64,000 nt of DNA, taken from contig NZ_JADYWL010000004.1 of the NCBI RefSeq assembly GCF_015864825.1, positions 310,001 through 374,000 of the forward strand, given 5' to 3'. Origin of the DNA: Psychrobacter sp. NZS113 (GTDB taxonomy: Bacteria; Pseudomonadota; Gammaproteobacteria; Pseudomonadales; Moraxellaceae). Of the stretch, positions 1 through 10,556 are shown one piece after another. The first letter of the stretch is position 1. Every line of letters begins with the position of its first letter. Under the pieces are notes generated by a model that was not told where the DNA came from, did no database searches, and saw only the letters and a list, made by a program, of their open reading frames with translations. The position numbers were made by a program, and so were the translations under genes.

Positions 1-295
1 CACGAATGTATTGCGCGGCAAGTGAGGTGCGCACGCGAGCCACTTCTTTTTGATCAGTTTTGCGATTATCACTGGATCGTGTAGATCCTTGATAGACCGT
101 GCTACTAGTCGATCCATTGGTTGGTGTACTCTGGCAACCAGTCAGCAATAACCCTATAAGCGCTGTTGCTAGCACCATATGCTTAAGGCTCGGTGTTTGG
201 TTCGTCACTGCACTCAACTGCCTACGATCTTTAGAAAATAATGTTTGATATTTAAACTGACAAGAATTTTTAGAAGTCATCATAGCCGCCATCAT
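1..295 (-). CDS. pilW: Type IV pilus assembly lipoprotein PilW/PilF (N-terminal fragment)
   Basis: Only the N-terminal part is in the window; the gene runs off the left edge. The frame reads a basic, Met-rich leader, then a hydrophobic stretch ending in a lipobox (Leu-Leu-Thr-Gly-Cys, Cys codon near 133-135), a Ser/Thr-rich linker, and then VRTSLAAQYIR, which resembles the start of the TPR region of PilF/PilW. PilF/PilW is an outer-membrane lipoprotein that helps PilQ secretin assembly. Position directly downstream of rlmN fits the usual rlmN-pilF order of gammaproteobacteria. The start is uncertain: in-frame ATGs lie at 353-355, 329-331, 293-295, 290-292 and 281-283, none with a clear ribosome binding site, and the lipobox is far from all of them, so a start nearer the signal sequence is possible. 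Confidence 0.7.
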   Translation of the reverse strand, partial: MMAAMMTSKNSCQFKYQTLFSKDRRQLSAVTNQTPSLKHMVLATALIGLLLTGCQSTPTNGSTSSTVYQGSTRSSDNRKTDQKEVARVRTSLAAQYIR

Positions 296-495
296 AAAAC
301 TGTGATTCAATGCGTTCGATCCTCGAGGCATCAGTTTAATAGATTTAACCCCCATAAGTACAATTTAGTTGTGATTAATTGCTGTACTCATCAATACTGA
401 TTGTTATTGCTACATTTTTATTACCATTGCGACAGATAAAAGACAGCTTATCTTCGAAGACAAGCAAATACTAAACTTACCTGTCTAAGGTCCTA

Positions 496-1725
496 CTAAA
501 CGTTTTCACGGTCTTTAATACTCTGCTGCCATGCGGCTGAGCGTCTAGTACGATCTGCCACTTGTCCAACCAATTGACCACAGGCCGCATCAATATCATC
601 ACCGCGGGTTTGACGAATGGTACAAACAAAACCTGCTTCGCTTAGTATATTACTAAAAGCGTGAATGCGGTTGTTGCTTGATTTGTCGTAGTTTGCATGT
701 GGGAACGGATTGAATGGGATCAAGTTAATCTTACTTGGTAGCCCCTCTAATAGTGCAACCAACTGATGAGCATGCTCGTTGCTATCATTAACCCCATCAA
801 GCATTACATACTCAATCGTAACGTGTTTTTTGTGACGTGGATTGACGTCAAATACATAGTTTTTTGCCGCAGCGATCAGCTCTTCTAGCGGATACTTCTT
901 ATTAATTGGCACCAGCTCATTACGCAGCTCATCATTGGGTGCATGTAATGAAATGGCCAATGCCACATCGATATCTTGCGCCAACTGATACATCTTAGGT
1001 ACGACACCTGAAGTCGATAATGTGACTCGGCGCTTTGACAATCCATAAGCATGATCGCTGAGCATCAGCTCCATTGAGCCAACCACTGGTTTATAATTCA
1101 ATAGCGGCTCACCCATTCCCATCATCACGACGTTGGTGACGTTATTTTCCCATAGACTATGATCGACGTTTTCTAAGCTGTCATTTTCGTCAGTCATATA
1201 AGAAGCATTGGCCACCCACAGCTGCCCAATAATCTCAGCAGCGGTTAAATCACGCTCAAACCCTTGCTTGCCCGTACTACAAAAACTACAGTCCAACGCA
1301 CAGCCTACTTGCGAAGACACACACAATGTCTTACGGCCGTTTAGTTTGCTGTCATCTGCAGGAATAAGAACGGTCTCAACCAATGAGCCACCCGTGACTT
1401 CAAATACCCATTTACGCGTGCCATCATCACTATATTGACGATGAATCACCTTTGGCGGAATGACACAAGCGTTGAGTGATAACTTATCACGCAATGATTT
1501 GCTAAGATTGGTCATTTGCTCAAAATCTGTCACGCCCTGCTGATATATCCACCTAACCACCTGCGTTGAACGAAAAGGCTTTTCGCCAATGCTCTTAAAA
1601 TACTCTGCAAGTTGGGCTTGCGTCATTCCTAACAGATTGGTTTTTGCCTGAGCTTCATCAACTAGCTTGATGCTATCTGTCAGCTTAGCAGGGATATGTT
1701 GGATCGGTGATTGAACAGTGGACAT
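496..1725 (-). CDS. rlmN: 23S rRNA (adenine(2503)-C(2))-methyltransferase RlmN
   Basis: A 409-residue radical SAM enzyme that methylates C2 of A2503 in 23S rRNA and, in this family, A37 of some tRNAs. The radical SAM cluster motif Cys142-x3-Cys146-x2-Cys149 is present (GCALDCSFC), followed by GMGEPLLNY in the SAM-binding region. A C-terminal Cys in the stretch around DAACGQL matches the second catalytic cysteine that forms the methyl-cysteine intermediate. The N-terminal extension of about 30 residues is longer than in E. coli. It reads toward the pilW-like gene, about 200 bases away. The ATG at 1723-1725 is used; the upstream 500 bases to ndk hold hairpins and a repeat. Confidence 0.95.
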   Translation of the reverse strand: MSTVQSPIQHIPAKLTDSIKLVDEAQAKTNLLGMTQAQLAEYFKSIGEKPFRSTQVVRWIYQQGVTDFEQMTNLSKSLRDKLSLNACVIPPKVIHRQYSDDGTRKWVFEVTGGSLVETVLIPADDSKLNGRKTLCVSSQVGCALDCSFCSTGKQGFERDLTAAEIIGQLWVANASYMTDENDSLENVDHSLWENNVTNVVMMGMGEPLLNYKPVVGSMELMLSDHAYGLSKRRVTLSTSGVVPKMYQLAQDIDVALAISLHAPNDELRNELVPINKKYPLEELIAAAKNYVFDVNPRHKKHVTIEYVMLDGVNDSNEHAHQLVALLEGLPSKINLIPFNPFPHANYDKSSNNRIHAFSNILSEAGFVCTIRQTRGDDIDAACGQLVGQVADRTRRSAAWQQSIKDRENV

Positions 1726-1930
1726 AATAGATAACCTTTTTGCATAAGCTTAGATAAGCGGTGCAATTGTTTATATGAATGTTGTCATACATGATATATA
1801 AGTGCATGAGCAATCCGTTATGAGCGCATTCGATAAAAACATGCTGATAAGGGATTGATAACGCTCAGTAAAATTAATAATGAGGCAAGTCATTAAGAAT
1901 TTCAATGAATAATATGGTCACAGAACTCTA

Positions 1931-2002
1931 AAGCGGATACAAGGCAGCCGACTACAGATTGTACAAGTAGTACATCTAAGGAGGGTAACGCCGTAGCAGT
2001 TT
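1931..2002. repeat. Interspersed palindromic repeat, type A, copy 1
   Basis: A 72-base unit that aligns along its length with 3009-3080. Shared blocks include GATACAAGG, ATTGTACAA, TAGTACAT and GTAGCAG. The ends are imperfect inverted repeats (GCGGATAC against GTAGCAG). It differs from copy 2 at about a quarter of the sites, so it is an older or more diverged copy. Confidence 0.65.
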
Positions 2003-2039
2003 AATAATTCTTTGACTATAGGATTATTATAATAGCTAA

Positions 2040-2069
2040 AACGGCTTATACCCATAAGATATAAGCCGT
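2040..2069 (-). terminator. Probable terminator of ndk
   Basis: Perfect 10-base arms (ACGGCTTATA / TATAAGCCGT) around a 9-base loop. Read on the minus strand the stem is followed by TTTTAG, a short U-run. It lies about 165 bases past the ndk stop, with another inverted repeat in between, so it could also act on transcripts from a site inside the gap. Confidence 0.5.
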
Positions 2070-2233
2070 CTCGCGATACGACTGATTGACAGCTAATTTG
2101 CTACGTCAGTCGTATACAGTGAATCAAATATAAAACCAGTATGCATAAGACGAGTGTAAATCGTAACTAGCTAATTATAGCAGTTACAGCAAACAAGTCT
2201 AATGCCGTCATCGTTTATAGTTGGTTTACTATA

Positions 2234-2665
2234 TTAGCGCGTACGTGCACAAACTTCATCATCGCTGAAGAAATAGCTGATTTCACGTGCTGCTGATTCA
2301 GCTGAATCTGAACCATGAACGGCGTTTTCATCGATACTGCTAGCGAAATCAGCACGGATAGTACCTTCAGCAGCGTCTTTAGGGTTAGTTGCGCCCATGA
2401 TTTCACGATGCTTAGCGATAGCGTTTTCGCCTTCTAATACTGATACCAATACTGGACCTGACATCATGAAAGATTTTAGGTCGTTGTAAAATGGACGTTC
2501 AGCGTGCTCAGCGTAGAAACCGCCTGCTTTTTCATCATCAAGTTGCATCATTTTAGCAGCAACAATTTTTAGACCAGCTTGCTCGAAGCGGCTGTAGATA
2601 GCACCAATGTGGTTGCCAGCAACTGCGTCAGGTTTGATGATAGATAGAGTACGTTCGTTAGCCAT
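2234..2665 (-). CDS. ndk: Nucleoside diphosphate kinase
   Basis: A 143-residue cytoplasmic enzyme that passes the gamma phosphate of ATP to other NDPs through a phosphohistidine. The catalytic His117 is in the family signature NAVHGSDS, and Lys11 in the SIIKPDAV start motif is present. Length equals the usual bacterial length. The start ATG at 2663-2665 follows an AGGAGC ribosome binding site. It stands alone between two hairpins, and an inverted repeat at 2755-2777 lies about 90 bases upstream of the start. Confidence 0.97.
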   Translation of the reverse strand: MANERTLSIIKPDAVAGNHIGAIYSRFEQAGLKIVAAKMMQLDDEKAGGFYAEHAERPFYNDLKSFMMSGPVLVSVLEGENAIAKHREIMGATNPKDAAEGTIRADFASSIDENAVHGSDSAESAAREISYFFSDDEVCARTR

Positions 2666-2754
2666 GAAAAGCTCCTAATAAATGATAAATTGGATAAAAA
2701 TAAAATGGTAAATGCTTTGTTTTATCTTTGGCCACAATGTCGACTTGGGCTGAC

Positions 2755-2777
2755 TTGACTAACTTATTGTTAGTCAA
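2755..2777. promoter_or_regulatory. 9-base inverted repeat upstream of ndk
   Basis: Perfect arms TTGACTAAC and GTTAGTCAA separated by 5 bases. There is no U-run on either side, so a terminator is unlikely. It sits about 90 bases upstream of the ndk start codon. It may be an operator or a structured leader; the binding protein is unknown. Confidence 0.35.
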
Positions 2778-2937
2778 ATCTAAAACCTGAGCGCCAACAT
2801 AGGATTGCTGCCTATTATAATGATTGAGACCATAAATGATAGGGTTAATTTATGACCGCACCTTGCATAACTATAAATTTAATAGATGCTATTTAATATG
2901 TATAAACTATTCATAAACCATAAAACAGGCTAAAAGC

Positions 2938-2966
2938 AAAAACCCTAATGCTTAGCACTAGGGTTT
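2938..2966 (-). terminator. Terminator of purA
   Basis: Arms of 13 bases with one mismatch (AAAACCCTAATGC / GCACTAGGGTTTT) around a 3-base loop. On the minus strand the stem runs into a T-rich tail, as expected for an intrinsic terminator downstream of purA. Confidence 0.8.
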
Positions 2967-3008
2967 TGTCAGTCGATTATTTAGTCTGTTGAGAGTGTAA
3001 CAAATATA

Positions 3009-3080
3009 AAGCTGATACAAGGAAGACGAGTACGAATTGTACAATTAGTACATTAAACGAGTCTGACACAGTAGCAGCTT
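3009..3080. repeat. Interspersed palindromic repeat, type A, copy 2
   Basis: A 72-base unit with imperfect terminal inverted repeats (AAGCTGATAC against GTAGCAGCTT). It shares the blocks CAAGGAAGACGAGT, TAAACGAGT and CTGACACAG with the longer type B copies at 6850-6955, 30405-30511 and 38800-38898, which suggests one repeat superfamily. It lies just past the purA stop and could be transcribed as a folded 3' end. Confidence 0.7.
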
Positions 3081-3099
3081 CATATCTGAATCACTATCC

Positions 3100-4398
<1,299 letters not shown>

Positions 4399-4611
4399 TT
4401 ACCTTTATGTATTGAGGTGTGTACAATAACGGTTTAAAACGGCGGTATAGTCAATCTTATATAAAAGAGTGATAGCGTTAACCTCGCTTGAAGTATGACA
4501 TATACCTCTGCGCTTGGTTGACTTGACTCTCTTTTAAACTGAATCAACTATGACTTTCGTTACCTTGATTTTAAAAACGTTAAAAAATGATAATACTATT
4601 AAAATTAATGC

Positions 4612-5919
4612 TTAAATATTCTGTAACTGCCAATGATTATCGATAAAGCTCAAGCGATGCGTCATGCCAACTGGGCAATCTGCTATATCTAATGGCATGG
4701 TGACGCGATAGCCTTGCTGGCGTAAACTCTCGATTTGCTGCAACAGCGTCTGCATTTGCTCTTGGCTCGCACTGCTCAATGCTTCATAGTCGACCAATAC
4801 GATAATTGGCGCCTCGAGCTGAGTGTGTGCTAGCAAACGACTGACATCCATACTAAAGCCGGTGGCTTCACGTGGCTGATTGAGTGCTAACTGATTGCCG
4901 CTTTGCATACCATCGAAACGACCGCCACGTACCAGTGGCTGAGTCTCACTATTGATATAACCGTTGAATACGATACCAGTGTGATAATGATAGCCTGATA
5001 GTTCCGTCACATCGATACTCACAGGGCACTGCCACTGCTCTTGTAGATGTGTTTTTAGACGTTGTAATTCATTGATAGCAGTCGCGACTTGCGTGTCTTG
5101 CTGCGCTGTCTCTGACAACCTTGCCAATAGATTGGTAATATCATGACCCAAGCGTGCCAATGCATAGAAATCATCACCCAATGGCAATGACTGACAGACA
5201 CGTTTTAGCTCTGGCAAGTTTTTATTGGCATATAAATGCATCAATTGCTCAGTATCATGATCAGATAATTGAGCCAACTCTGCTAAGCGCTTGAATATGG
5301 CGACGTGACCTAAGTCTATATGTAGCGCAGCACTCATATTCAGTGTATTCACCATAGTGAACAACACATCTATCAGCTCAATATCTGCGGCAAGTGAGGC
5401 ACAACCAAATATCTCAGCACCAAGCTGCAAAGGTGTACGTGAGCCAAATAGGCCTGATGGCAAAGTATGAATGACATCGCCTGCATAGCAATAACGCGCA
5501 ATACCTGTACCACCATGATGCGCATCGATACGCAAAATCTGTGGTGTGATGTCCGCACGCAACCCCATCAATCGACCCGTTAACTGATCGATAATTTTAA
5601 AGGTTTGACGTTTTAAATCTTCTGAGGCGCCACTTAGCAATGACTCAGTGAACTCAATCATTGGTGGGCTTACGAGCTGATAGCCATGAGAGATAAGCTG
5701 CTTGGTCAATTGATGCCTAAGCACTTCTTGCTTATGCGCATCTTCAAACAACACATCGACCACACCATCAGGCAATAGCCAGCTGTTGGCAACATCGCTA
5801 GAAAAATGGCTGAGATACGGCGTGCTATTAGATGCAGCAGCATCGTTGGCATGCTGAGTCGCTGCTTGATTGGTAGTATTTGACGGGGCAGGTTTTGCAA
5901 AATCAGGACTGACAGACAC
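4612..5919 (-). CDS. hisZ: ATP phosphoribosyltransferase regulatory subunit HisZ
   Basis: A 435-residue class II aminoacyl-tRNA-synthetase-like protein that pairs with a short-form HisG for the first step of histidine synthesis. The HisRS-like core is visible: LPDGVVDVLFEDA at the start, motif 2-like LMGLRADITPQILRIDA, RYCYAGDVI, and a late RGGRFDG. It lacks an anticodon-binding domain, as HisZ should. The N-terminal 40 residues are low in complexity (Ala, Asn, Thr). The start is GTG at 5917-5919 with AAGGA 7 bases upstream; no ATG gives a full-length protein. Function as HisRS itself is excluded by length and context. Confidence 0.9.
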   Translation of the reverse strand: MSVSPDFAKPAPSNTTNQAATQHANDAAASNSTPYLSHFSSDVANSWLLPDGVVDVLFEDAHKQEVLRHQLTKQLISHGYQLVSPPMIEFTESLLSGASEDLKRQTFKIIDQLTGRLMGLRADITPQILRIDAHHGGTGIARYCYAGDVIHTLPSGLFGSRTPLQLGAEIFGCASLAADIELIDVLFTMVNTLNMSAALHIDLGHVAIFKRLAELAQLSDHDTEQLMHLYANKNLPELKRVCQSLPLGDDFYALARLGHDITNLLARLSETAQQDTQVATAINELQRLKTHLQEQWQCPVSIDVTELSGYHYHTGIVFNGYINSETQPLVRGGRFDGMQSGNQLALNQPREATGFSMDVSRLLAHTQLEAPIIVLVDYEALSSASQEQMQTLLQQIESLRQQGYRVTMPLDIADCPVGMTHRLSFIDNHWQLQNI

Positions 5920-6400
5920 AATAAATCCTTGTTTGGCGTATCGCTTACCAAAAACGCGGTACTGATGCGGTACTTAAAGGTTATATTTACAATTGCATTG
6001 ACGTCACGCATTTTTTATTTTTAACGCACAACATCATTGACCCAATTATTTATAAACAAACTAGGTAACCGCAAAAGGGTGAGTAATAAGTATTATTTAG
6101 AATGATAAGACGAGTATCTTTATACGCTAATAAACGGCGATAAATAATCAAGGCGCTTTACAGTTTTAGTTTAGCATAGCAGTTAAGGTTCGCCTAGTGA
6201 CAATTGGCCACAATCACTATCTAATTACGCCTTATCAACACTAAAACGATGAAGATTATCTATACCCTATATAAGTAATAGTTCGATTCAGAAATGTCAC
6301 AATCATTCTATACAATAAAGACAGTCATGAGCATGGTTAGGACAACGCCTTTGCGGCAGACTCATGATACACTAACGCATACTTTTATCTCGGAAGCCTT
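5920..6400. other. Divergent intergenic region hisZ / DUF2237
   Basis: About 480 AT-rich bases between divergent genes. It must carry both promoters. I see no repeat, conserved operator or small gene with a ribosome binding site. Confidence 0.5.
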
Positions 6401-6790
6401 ATGTCATCTGATTATCACCCAAACCCAGCCATCAACCAAACCAATGTTTTAGGTACAGCGCTTGCCAGCTGCTGCTTTGATCCTATCACTGGCTACTATC
6501 GCAATGGCTTTTGTCATACTGGCAATCACGACGTCGGTCAGCATACTGTTTGCGTCAAGATGACCAGCGAGTTTTTAAACTTTTCTGCCAGTCGCGGCAA
6601 TGATCTTATTACGCCGCTCCCTGAATATAATTTTGCGGGCCTCAAACCTGGTGACTACTGGTGTATCTGTGCCCTACGCTGGGTTGAAGCGCTAGACTTC
6701 GATATTGCACCGCAAATAAAACTAGAAGCGTGTCATGAGAGTTTATTGAGCTTAGTGGATATTGAGACGTTAAAGCGCTATGCCCTTTAG
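6401..6790 (+). CDS. DUF2237 family protein
   Basis: A 129-residue soluble protein that matches the DUF2237 family as I remember it: NVLGTALASCCFDPITGYYRNG near the N-terminus, a central HTVCVKMTSEFLNFS, and a C-terminal GDYWCICALRWVEALD. Conserved cysteines at about 24, 25 and 38 could bind metal, but no function is established. The start ATG follows a GGAAG element. The stop codon TAG overlaps the start of a sequence resembling the terminal repeat of the MITE family seen at 56968. Product name is secure at family level only. Confidence 0.8.
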   Translation: MSSDYHPNPAINQTNVLGTALASCCFDPITGYYRNGFCHTGNHDVGQHTVCVKMTSEFLNFSASRGNDLITPLPEYNFAGLKPGDYWCICALRWVEALDFDIAPQIKLEACHESLLSLVDIETLKRYAL

Positions 6791-6849
6791 AGCGTGTCAT
6801 AAGTTGTGACATGAGTTATGACATGAATTGCGGTATCGATATATTTTTT

Positions 6850-6955
6850 TATACCATTCACAAAAATTAGAGTCGCAAGGAAAACGAGTGCAAGTACTAC
6901 GCATTGTAGACTAAACAAGTTTGACACAGCTAATCGTGTTTTTTGGGATTGGTAC
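6850..6955 (+). repeat. Interspersed palindromic repeat, type B, copy 1
   Basis: About 106 bases that align almost base for base with the reverse complement of 30405-30511. The ends are ATACCAtt on the left and ggTTGGTAC on the right, an imperfect terminal inverted repeat. An internal hairpin of the form AGTACTAC...GTAGACT lies at the centre. It ends only about 10 bases before the ribosome binding site of the corA-type gene, so it forms that gene's leader. Confidence 0.85.
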
Positions 6956-6975
6956 TACTTATTAAAGGAGGGTGT

Positions 6976-8190
6976 ATGGAAAAAAATAATGATCAGTTGA
7001 TTCAGAAAACAGCGCGTATTGCACCCGACTCCAATATCAACCGTCTTTATGCCGATATGAATGATGCACATTTATATTTAGACAACAATGGCAGTTACAT
7101 CTACGGTGATACTGATGCAACGAATGAGGATACCATCGAGACCATGACGGTCTACGATCCTGATTCTGAACGCTATGAAGATATTGACTTGTCGAGTGAG
7201 GATGAGGTTGTCAACTGCTATTCTTATTCGCGTAAGACGGGCGAAAATCTCGATAGGGTCGCACTGAACGATGTCAGTCGTGCTTTGAGTAACAATGGTC
7301 AGTTTATTTGGTTAGGTTTATACGATCCTAGCTTAGAGACCATGGTCAAAGTCAAAGAAGCTTTTGGCTTACATGAACTGGCGATTGAAGATGCTTTCGC
7401 TGACCATCAGCGCGCCAAAGTCGAGAATTACGATAATGACATGGTTTTCGTAGTGTTACGTACGGCCAAGCTGGAAGACAAAATCATTCGCTATGGCACC
7501 ACAGCGATATTTATGGGCAAAAACTATCTAATCACCATTCGTAATGGCCCATCAAACTCCTACGCTCCTGTCCGTGAGCATTGTCATCGTCGACCTGAAA
7601 AGCTCCGTATGGGGCCAATATTTGTGCTACATGCTATCCTCGATTTTATCGTTGATAACTATATGCCGGTCACAGATCGCTTGGGACGGTATCTACGTGA
7701 GCAAGAGCGCTATGTCTTTACCTCTGAGTTTGACAAAACCACGCTCAAAAACCTTTATGAGCTAAAGTCGCAATTGGTACATATGCGTGCCATTATTTTG
7801 CCTGTACAAGACATCTGTAGCTTTTTTATCAACCATAAAAAAAGCGAGCTGGTCTCGGGGTTTTCTCAGGCCGCAAAACCTTATTTTCGCGATGTTAATG
7901 ACCATTTATTACACTCTCTAGATGCCATCAACGGACTTAATGAAATGCTCAGCGTGGTCATGAACACTTATATGGCCATGGTCAATATGGGACAGAATGA
8001 AGTGGTGCGTAAACTTGCAGCTTGGGCGGGTATCTTAGCTGTACCGACGGCCATCGCTGGTATCTATGGGATGAATTTTGACTTTATGCCTGAGCTACAC
8101 TGGCAGTATTCCTACCTTGTGATTATGCTCATTATTGGTTCGTTATGTGGCTATCTATTTTATAACTTCAAAAGACTAAAATGGTTATAG
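6976..8190 (+). CDS. corA: CorA family magnesium/divalent cation channel
   Basis: A 404-residue membrane protein of the CorA/MIT family, which forms a pentameric Mg2+ channel. The long cytoplasmic N-terminal part is followed by two C-terminal membrane helices; the first ends in the signature Gly-Met-Asn (IYGMNFDFMPEL), and the protein ends in a short basic tail. It is longer than E. coli CorA (316) because of an acidic N-terminal region of about 90 residues. The ATG at 6976 is chosen over an upstream start since GGAGGG lies just before it. Other MIT subfamilies carry Co2+ or Zn2+, so the exact ion is open. Confidence 0.88.
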   Translation: MEKNNDQLIQKTARIAPDSNINRLYADMNDAHLYLDNNGSYIYGDTDATNEDTIETMTVYDPDSERYEDIDLSSEDEVVNCYSYSRKTGENLDRVALNDVSRALSNNGQFIWLGLYDPSLETMVKVKEAFGLHELAIEDAFADHQRAKVENYDNDMVFVVLRTAKLEDKIIRYGTTAIFMGKNYLITIRNGPSNSYAPVREHCHRRPEKLRMGPIFVLHAILDFIVDNYMPVTDRLGRYLREQERYVFTSEFDKTTLKNLYELKSQLVHMRAIILPVQDICSFFINHKKSELVSGFSQAAKPYFRDVNDHLLHSLDAINGLNEMLSVVMNTYMAMVNMGQNEVVRKLAAWAGILAVPTAIAGIYGMNFDFMPELHWQYSYLVIMLIIGSLCGYLFYNFKRLKWL

Positions 8191-8234
8191 CACGCGTTTT
8201 ATAATAGATACGTGATGTTTTATCCATCGTTAAG

Positions 8235-8280
8235 TGAGAAGGCCGTATTGCTAATAATGATATCGCCTTCTCATTTATTT
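8235..8280 (+). terminator. Probable terminator of the corA-type gene
   Basis: Arms TGAGAAGGC (8235-8243) and GCCTTCTCA (8265-8273) with a 21-base loop, followed by a T-rich tail. It sits 45 bases past the stop codon. Confidence 0.6.
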
Positions 8281-8466
8281 ATTGATAAAATTTCCTATTT
8301 GCAATATTATTATTAAGCTTTTCTCATGATTGATATAACCTCAATTGCAAGAATGTGATGAGCCACGTCAAACTTGCTAAGCCTATCAAATATAGTGATT
8401 GCACCTCTACTCCTCGCTATCTTGATGTTTTGACATAATACTACTGTGAACTTATTAAGGTTTTTT

Positions 8467-8868
8467 ATGCGCTTATCTCACCTGATTCGAACCGTGACTT
8501 TCGTTGCCACTGCTTTAGTGCTCGCAGCTTGTGGCGATGATGCTTCTGACATGGCCATCGCTATCATTGATGGGACACCGCCTTTATTAACCACCGATAG
8601 TAACTTTACGGATGGCTATAGTACGACTGCAGACTTATTTGTCTCAGGCCAAGTACAAGACAGTAATGGTGTTAAATCGCTCACTTATACGCTCAACGAA
8701 GAGTCAGCGCACATCTTAGAAGTGGATACTGAAGGTCATTTTAAGGATCGTATCTTATTGGCTTTAGGTAGCAATACTATCCTCTTAGAAGCCACAGACA
8801 ATGCTGGTAATATCATGCGCTCAACTAAAACGATTTATGTAGAAAACACCTATTTAGAAAGTGCTTAA
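8467..8868 (+). CDS. Small predicted lipoprotein with Ig-like fold
   Basis: A 133-residue protein with a lipoprotein signal: a basic start, a hydrophobic run and the lipobox Leu-Ala-Ala-Cys with Cys22. The mature part reads VSGQVQDSNGVKSLTYTLN and LGSNTILLEATDNAGN, a pattern typical of bacterial Ig-like or cadherin-like beta-sandwich repeats. Asp follows the lipidated Cys by two residues (Cys-Gly-Asp), so sorting by the +2 rule favours the outer membrane. The ATG at 8467 is preferred over an upstream in-frame start because AAGG lies 6 bases before it. The ligand and role are unknown. Confidence 0.75.
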   Translation: MRLSHLIRTVTFVATALVLAACGDDASDMAIAIIDGTPPLLTTDSNFTDGYSTTADLFVSGQVQDSNGVKSLTYTLNEESAHILEVDTEGHFKDRILLALGSNTILLEATDNAGNIMRSTKTIYVENTYLESA

Positions 8869-9001
8869 TTAGGAGGTGCTTCTTTAAAAAGTACTGTCGC
8901 CGCAGGTGGCCTACATAGTACTGCTTTATATAATGGTTAGTTGACACCCTCAAAAGATATTTAAATCGTTAAGGGTCAAACATAGAGTTTGAGCAGGCAA
9001 T

Positions 9002-9033
9002 AAAAAAGGGCTACCCGTTGGTAGCCCTTTTTT
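9002..9033. terminator. Bidirectional terminator
   Basis: Perfect 14-base arms (AAAAAAGGGCTACC / GGTAGCCCTTTTTT) around the loop CGTT. The U-run exists on both strands, so it can end both the lipoprotein gene and the convergent psiE-like gene. Confidence 0.92.
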
Positions 9034-9050
9034 GTGCTGGTCATCATATA

Positions 9051-9569
9051 TCACTCACGGCGATGCTTGGTATGGCTATCAGGCGCTTGTGCATTATCAG
9101 GCAACAGTGCTTTAACCGTTAAGTTTGCATGCTGTTTATCAAGATTGTCCTCTGGGCGGCCAAAGGTTTTTGCTGTCCATGTCAGTATTACGATAGAAGC
9201 ACTTAACAGCATAATAGCTACAGAAATCGTCGCCAGTAGCCATAAATGAAAATAATCTGAGACGGCCTGTACATCGACCACCAAATGCCGTGACAACGCT
9301 GTTATCGCAATGAATATCAAAAACTGTACTGGCAGACGATGGGTTTTAAAATAAATCCCTATCATGGCTAGTAGCTCAAGATAAATAAATAACATCAAGA
9401 TATCTTTTAAGTCCGCTGAGCCTTTTTGGACAATCTCAATAAACTCCTTGCCTGCCGTCCACACGACCACCACACTGATTAGAAATAAGATAACGTAGTG
9501 GCAAATATCGACAAACTCTCTACCGATACTCTGTAGTCGCTCATGAATACCTACGTTTTTTTTAGCCAT
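9051..9569 (-). CDS. psiE: PsiE family membrane protein
   Basis: A 172-residue inner-membrane protein with four hydrophobic segments (about 24-43, 57-75, 83-98 and 110-132). It resembles the phosphate-starvation-inducible PsiE family; ITALSRHLVVD in the third helix region is a family hallmark as I remember it. No biochemical function is known for the family. A hydrophilic C-terminal tail of about 35 residues is cytoplasmic by the positive-inside rule. The ATG at 9567-9569 is used. No Pho box was recognised upstream, so phosphate control is not supported by the sequence. Confidence 0.75.
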   Translation of the reverse strand: MAKKNVGIHERLQSIGREFVDICHYVILFLISVVVVWTAGKEFIEIVQKGSADLKDILMLFIYLELLAMIGIYFKTHRLPVQFLIFIAITALSRHLVVDVQAVSDYFHLWLLATISVAIMLLSASIVILTWTAKTFGRPEDNLDKQHANLTVKALLPDNAQAPDSHTKHRRE

Positions 9570-9668
9570 GTTTAGGTCCTATCAACTGAAATGTGGTTGA
9601 TTTAGCCTGAGTTATTATTGCCTCAGGCCCCTTATATATCGGCAATCAGTATTTCTATTACTCTCTTT

Positions 9669-10556
9669 TTAGTCGATGCTCAATCCTGCTGACTTTTCAG
9701 CGGCATCAACAGTCTGACGAATCAAGGTGTTGATGGTCATTGGTCCAACACCACCAGGTACTGGCGTATAAGCACTGGCGATGTTCTCTACACCTTCTAG
9801 CTCGATATCACCCACGCCACCATTATCAGTAGGATGGAACCCTGCATCGATGACGACAGCGCCCGCTTTGATCCACTCTGCTTTAATCAATTCTGGCACA
9901 CCTACAGCGCCAACCACGATATCAGCACGCTTAATGTGCGCCGCCAAATCCTGAGTTCTAGAATGGCAAATGGTCACGGTACAGTTGGCGTTCAATAGCA
10001 TCATTGCCATTGGTTTGCCCAAGATGGCGCTACGACCGACGACGACTGCTTCTTTACCTGAGAGCTCAATATTGTGATGCTCTAACAAATGCATGATACC
10101 TTGCGGCGTACATGAACCATAGGCTGACTGCTGCATACCCATGCGACCAAAGCCAAGGCAGGTGACGCCATCGACGTCTTTTGCCAAATCGATCTGCTCA
10201 AAACAAGCACGTTCATCGATATGCGCAGGGACAGGATGCTGTAGCAAAATACCATGTACGTCTGGGTTATTATTCAGCTCTTCTATCTTTGCCATGAGCT
10301 GTTCAGTGGTGGTCTCAGTTGGCATCTCAACCCGTATAGAGTCCATGCCGACACGCTTACAGGCATTGCCTTTCATACGTACATAAGTTGCAGATGCAGG
10401 GTCTGCACCAACTAAGATGGTGGCCAAGCTCGGCGTACGTCCTGTCTTTTCTTTGATAGCATCCACGCGCGTGCGCAGTTGTTGTTCTATTTGTTTGGCA
10501 AGTGCTTTGCCGTCCAAAATGGTGGCAGACTCTTGGGTAGTAGACGCAATAGACAT
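9669..10556 (-). CDS. folD: Bifunctional methylenetetrahydrofolate dehydrogenase / methenyltetrahydrofolate cyclohydrolase
   Basis: A 295-residue cytoplasmic enzyme that interconverts 5,10-methylene-THF and 10-formyl-THF using NADP+. The catalytic Tyr58-x3-Lys62 pair is present in ATYVRMKG, the NADP-binding [11 protein letters not shown] follows in the second half, and the C-terminal signature [10 protein letters not shown] is intact. The ATG at 10554-10556 has GGAG 7 bases upstream and gives a family-typical length; an upstream in-frame start would add 16 residues with no such site. It lies just past the end of the polysaccharide locus on the same strand, separated by about 290 bases. Confidence 0.95.
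   Translation of the reverse strand: MSIASTTQESATILDGKALAKQIEQQLRTRVDAIKEKTGRTPSLATILVGADPASATYVRMKGNACKRVGMDSIRVEMPTETTTEQLMAKIEELNNNPDVHGILLQHPVPAHIDERACFEQIDLAKDVDGVTCLGFGRMGMQQSAYGSCTPQGIMHLLEHHNIELSGKEAVVVGRSAILGKPMAMMLLNANCTVTICHSRTQDLAAHIKRADIVVGAVGVPELIKAEWIKAGAVVIDAGFHPTDNGGVGDIELEGVENIASAYTPVPGGVGPMTINTLIRQTVDAAEKSAGLSID

Larger units (their letters stand above)
1726..2233. other. Intergenic region rlmN-ndk with repeat and hairpins
   Basis: About 500 bases without a gene. It holds a 72-base interspersed repeat (1931-2002), a hairpin with 10-base arms that may terminate ndk (2040-2069), and a second inverted repeat at about 2076-2117 (arms ATACGACTGA / TCAGTCGTAT, 22-base loop). The rlmN promoter must lie here, but I cannot pick it with confidence. 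Confidence 0.6.
2666..3099. other. Intergenic region ndk-purA
   Basis: About 430 bases. It contains an inverted repeat near ndk (2755-2777), the purA terminator (2938-2966) and a type A interspersed repeat (3009-3080) between the terminator and the purA stop. No open reading frame with a ribosome binding site was seen. Confidence 0.6.

Noticed and set aside
8880..8940. AGTACT-based inverted repeat after the lipoprotein gene
   Set aside because: Pairing is interrupted and weak, and a strong terminator lies just downstream at 9002-9033.
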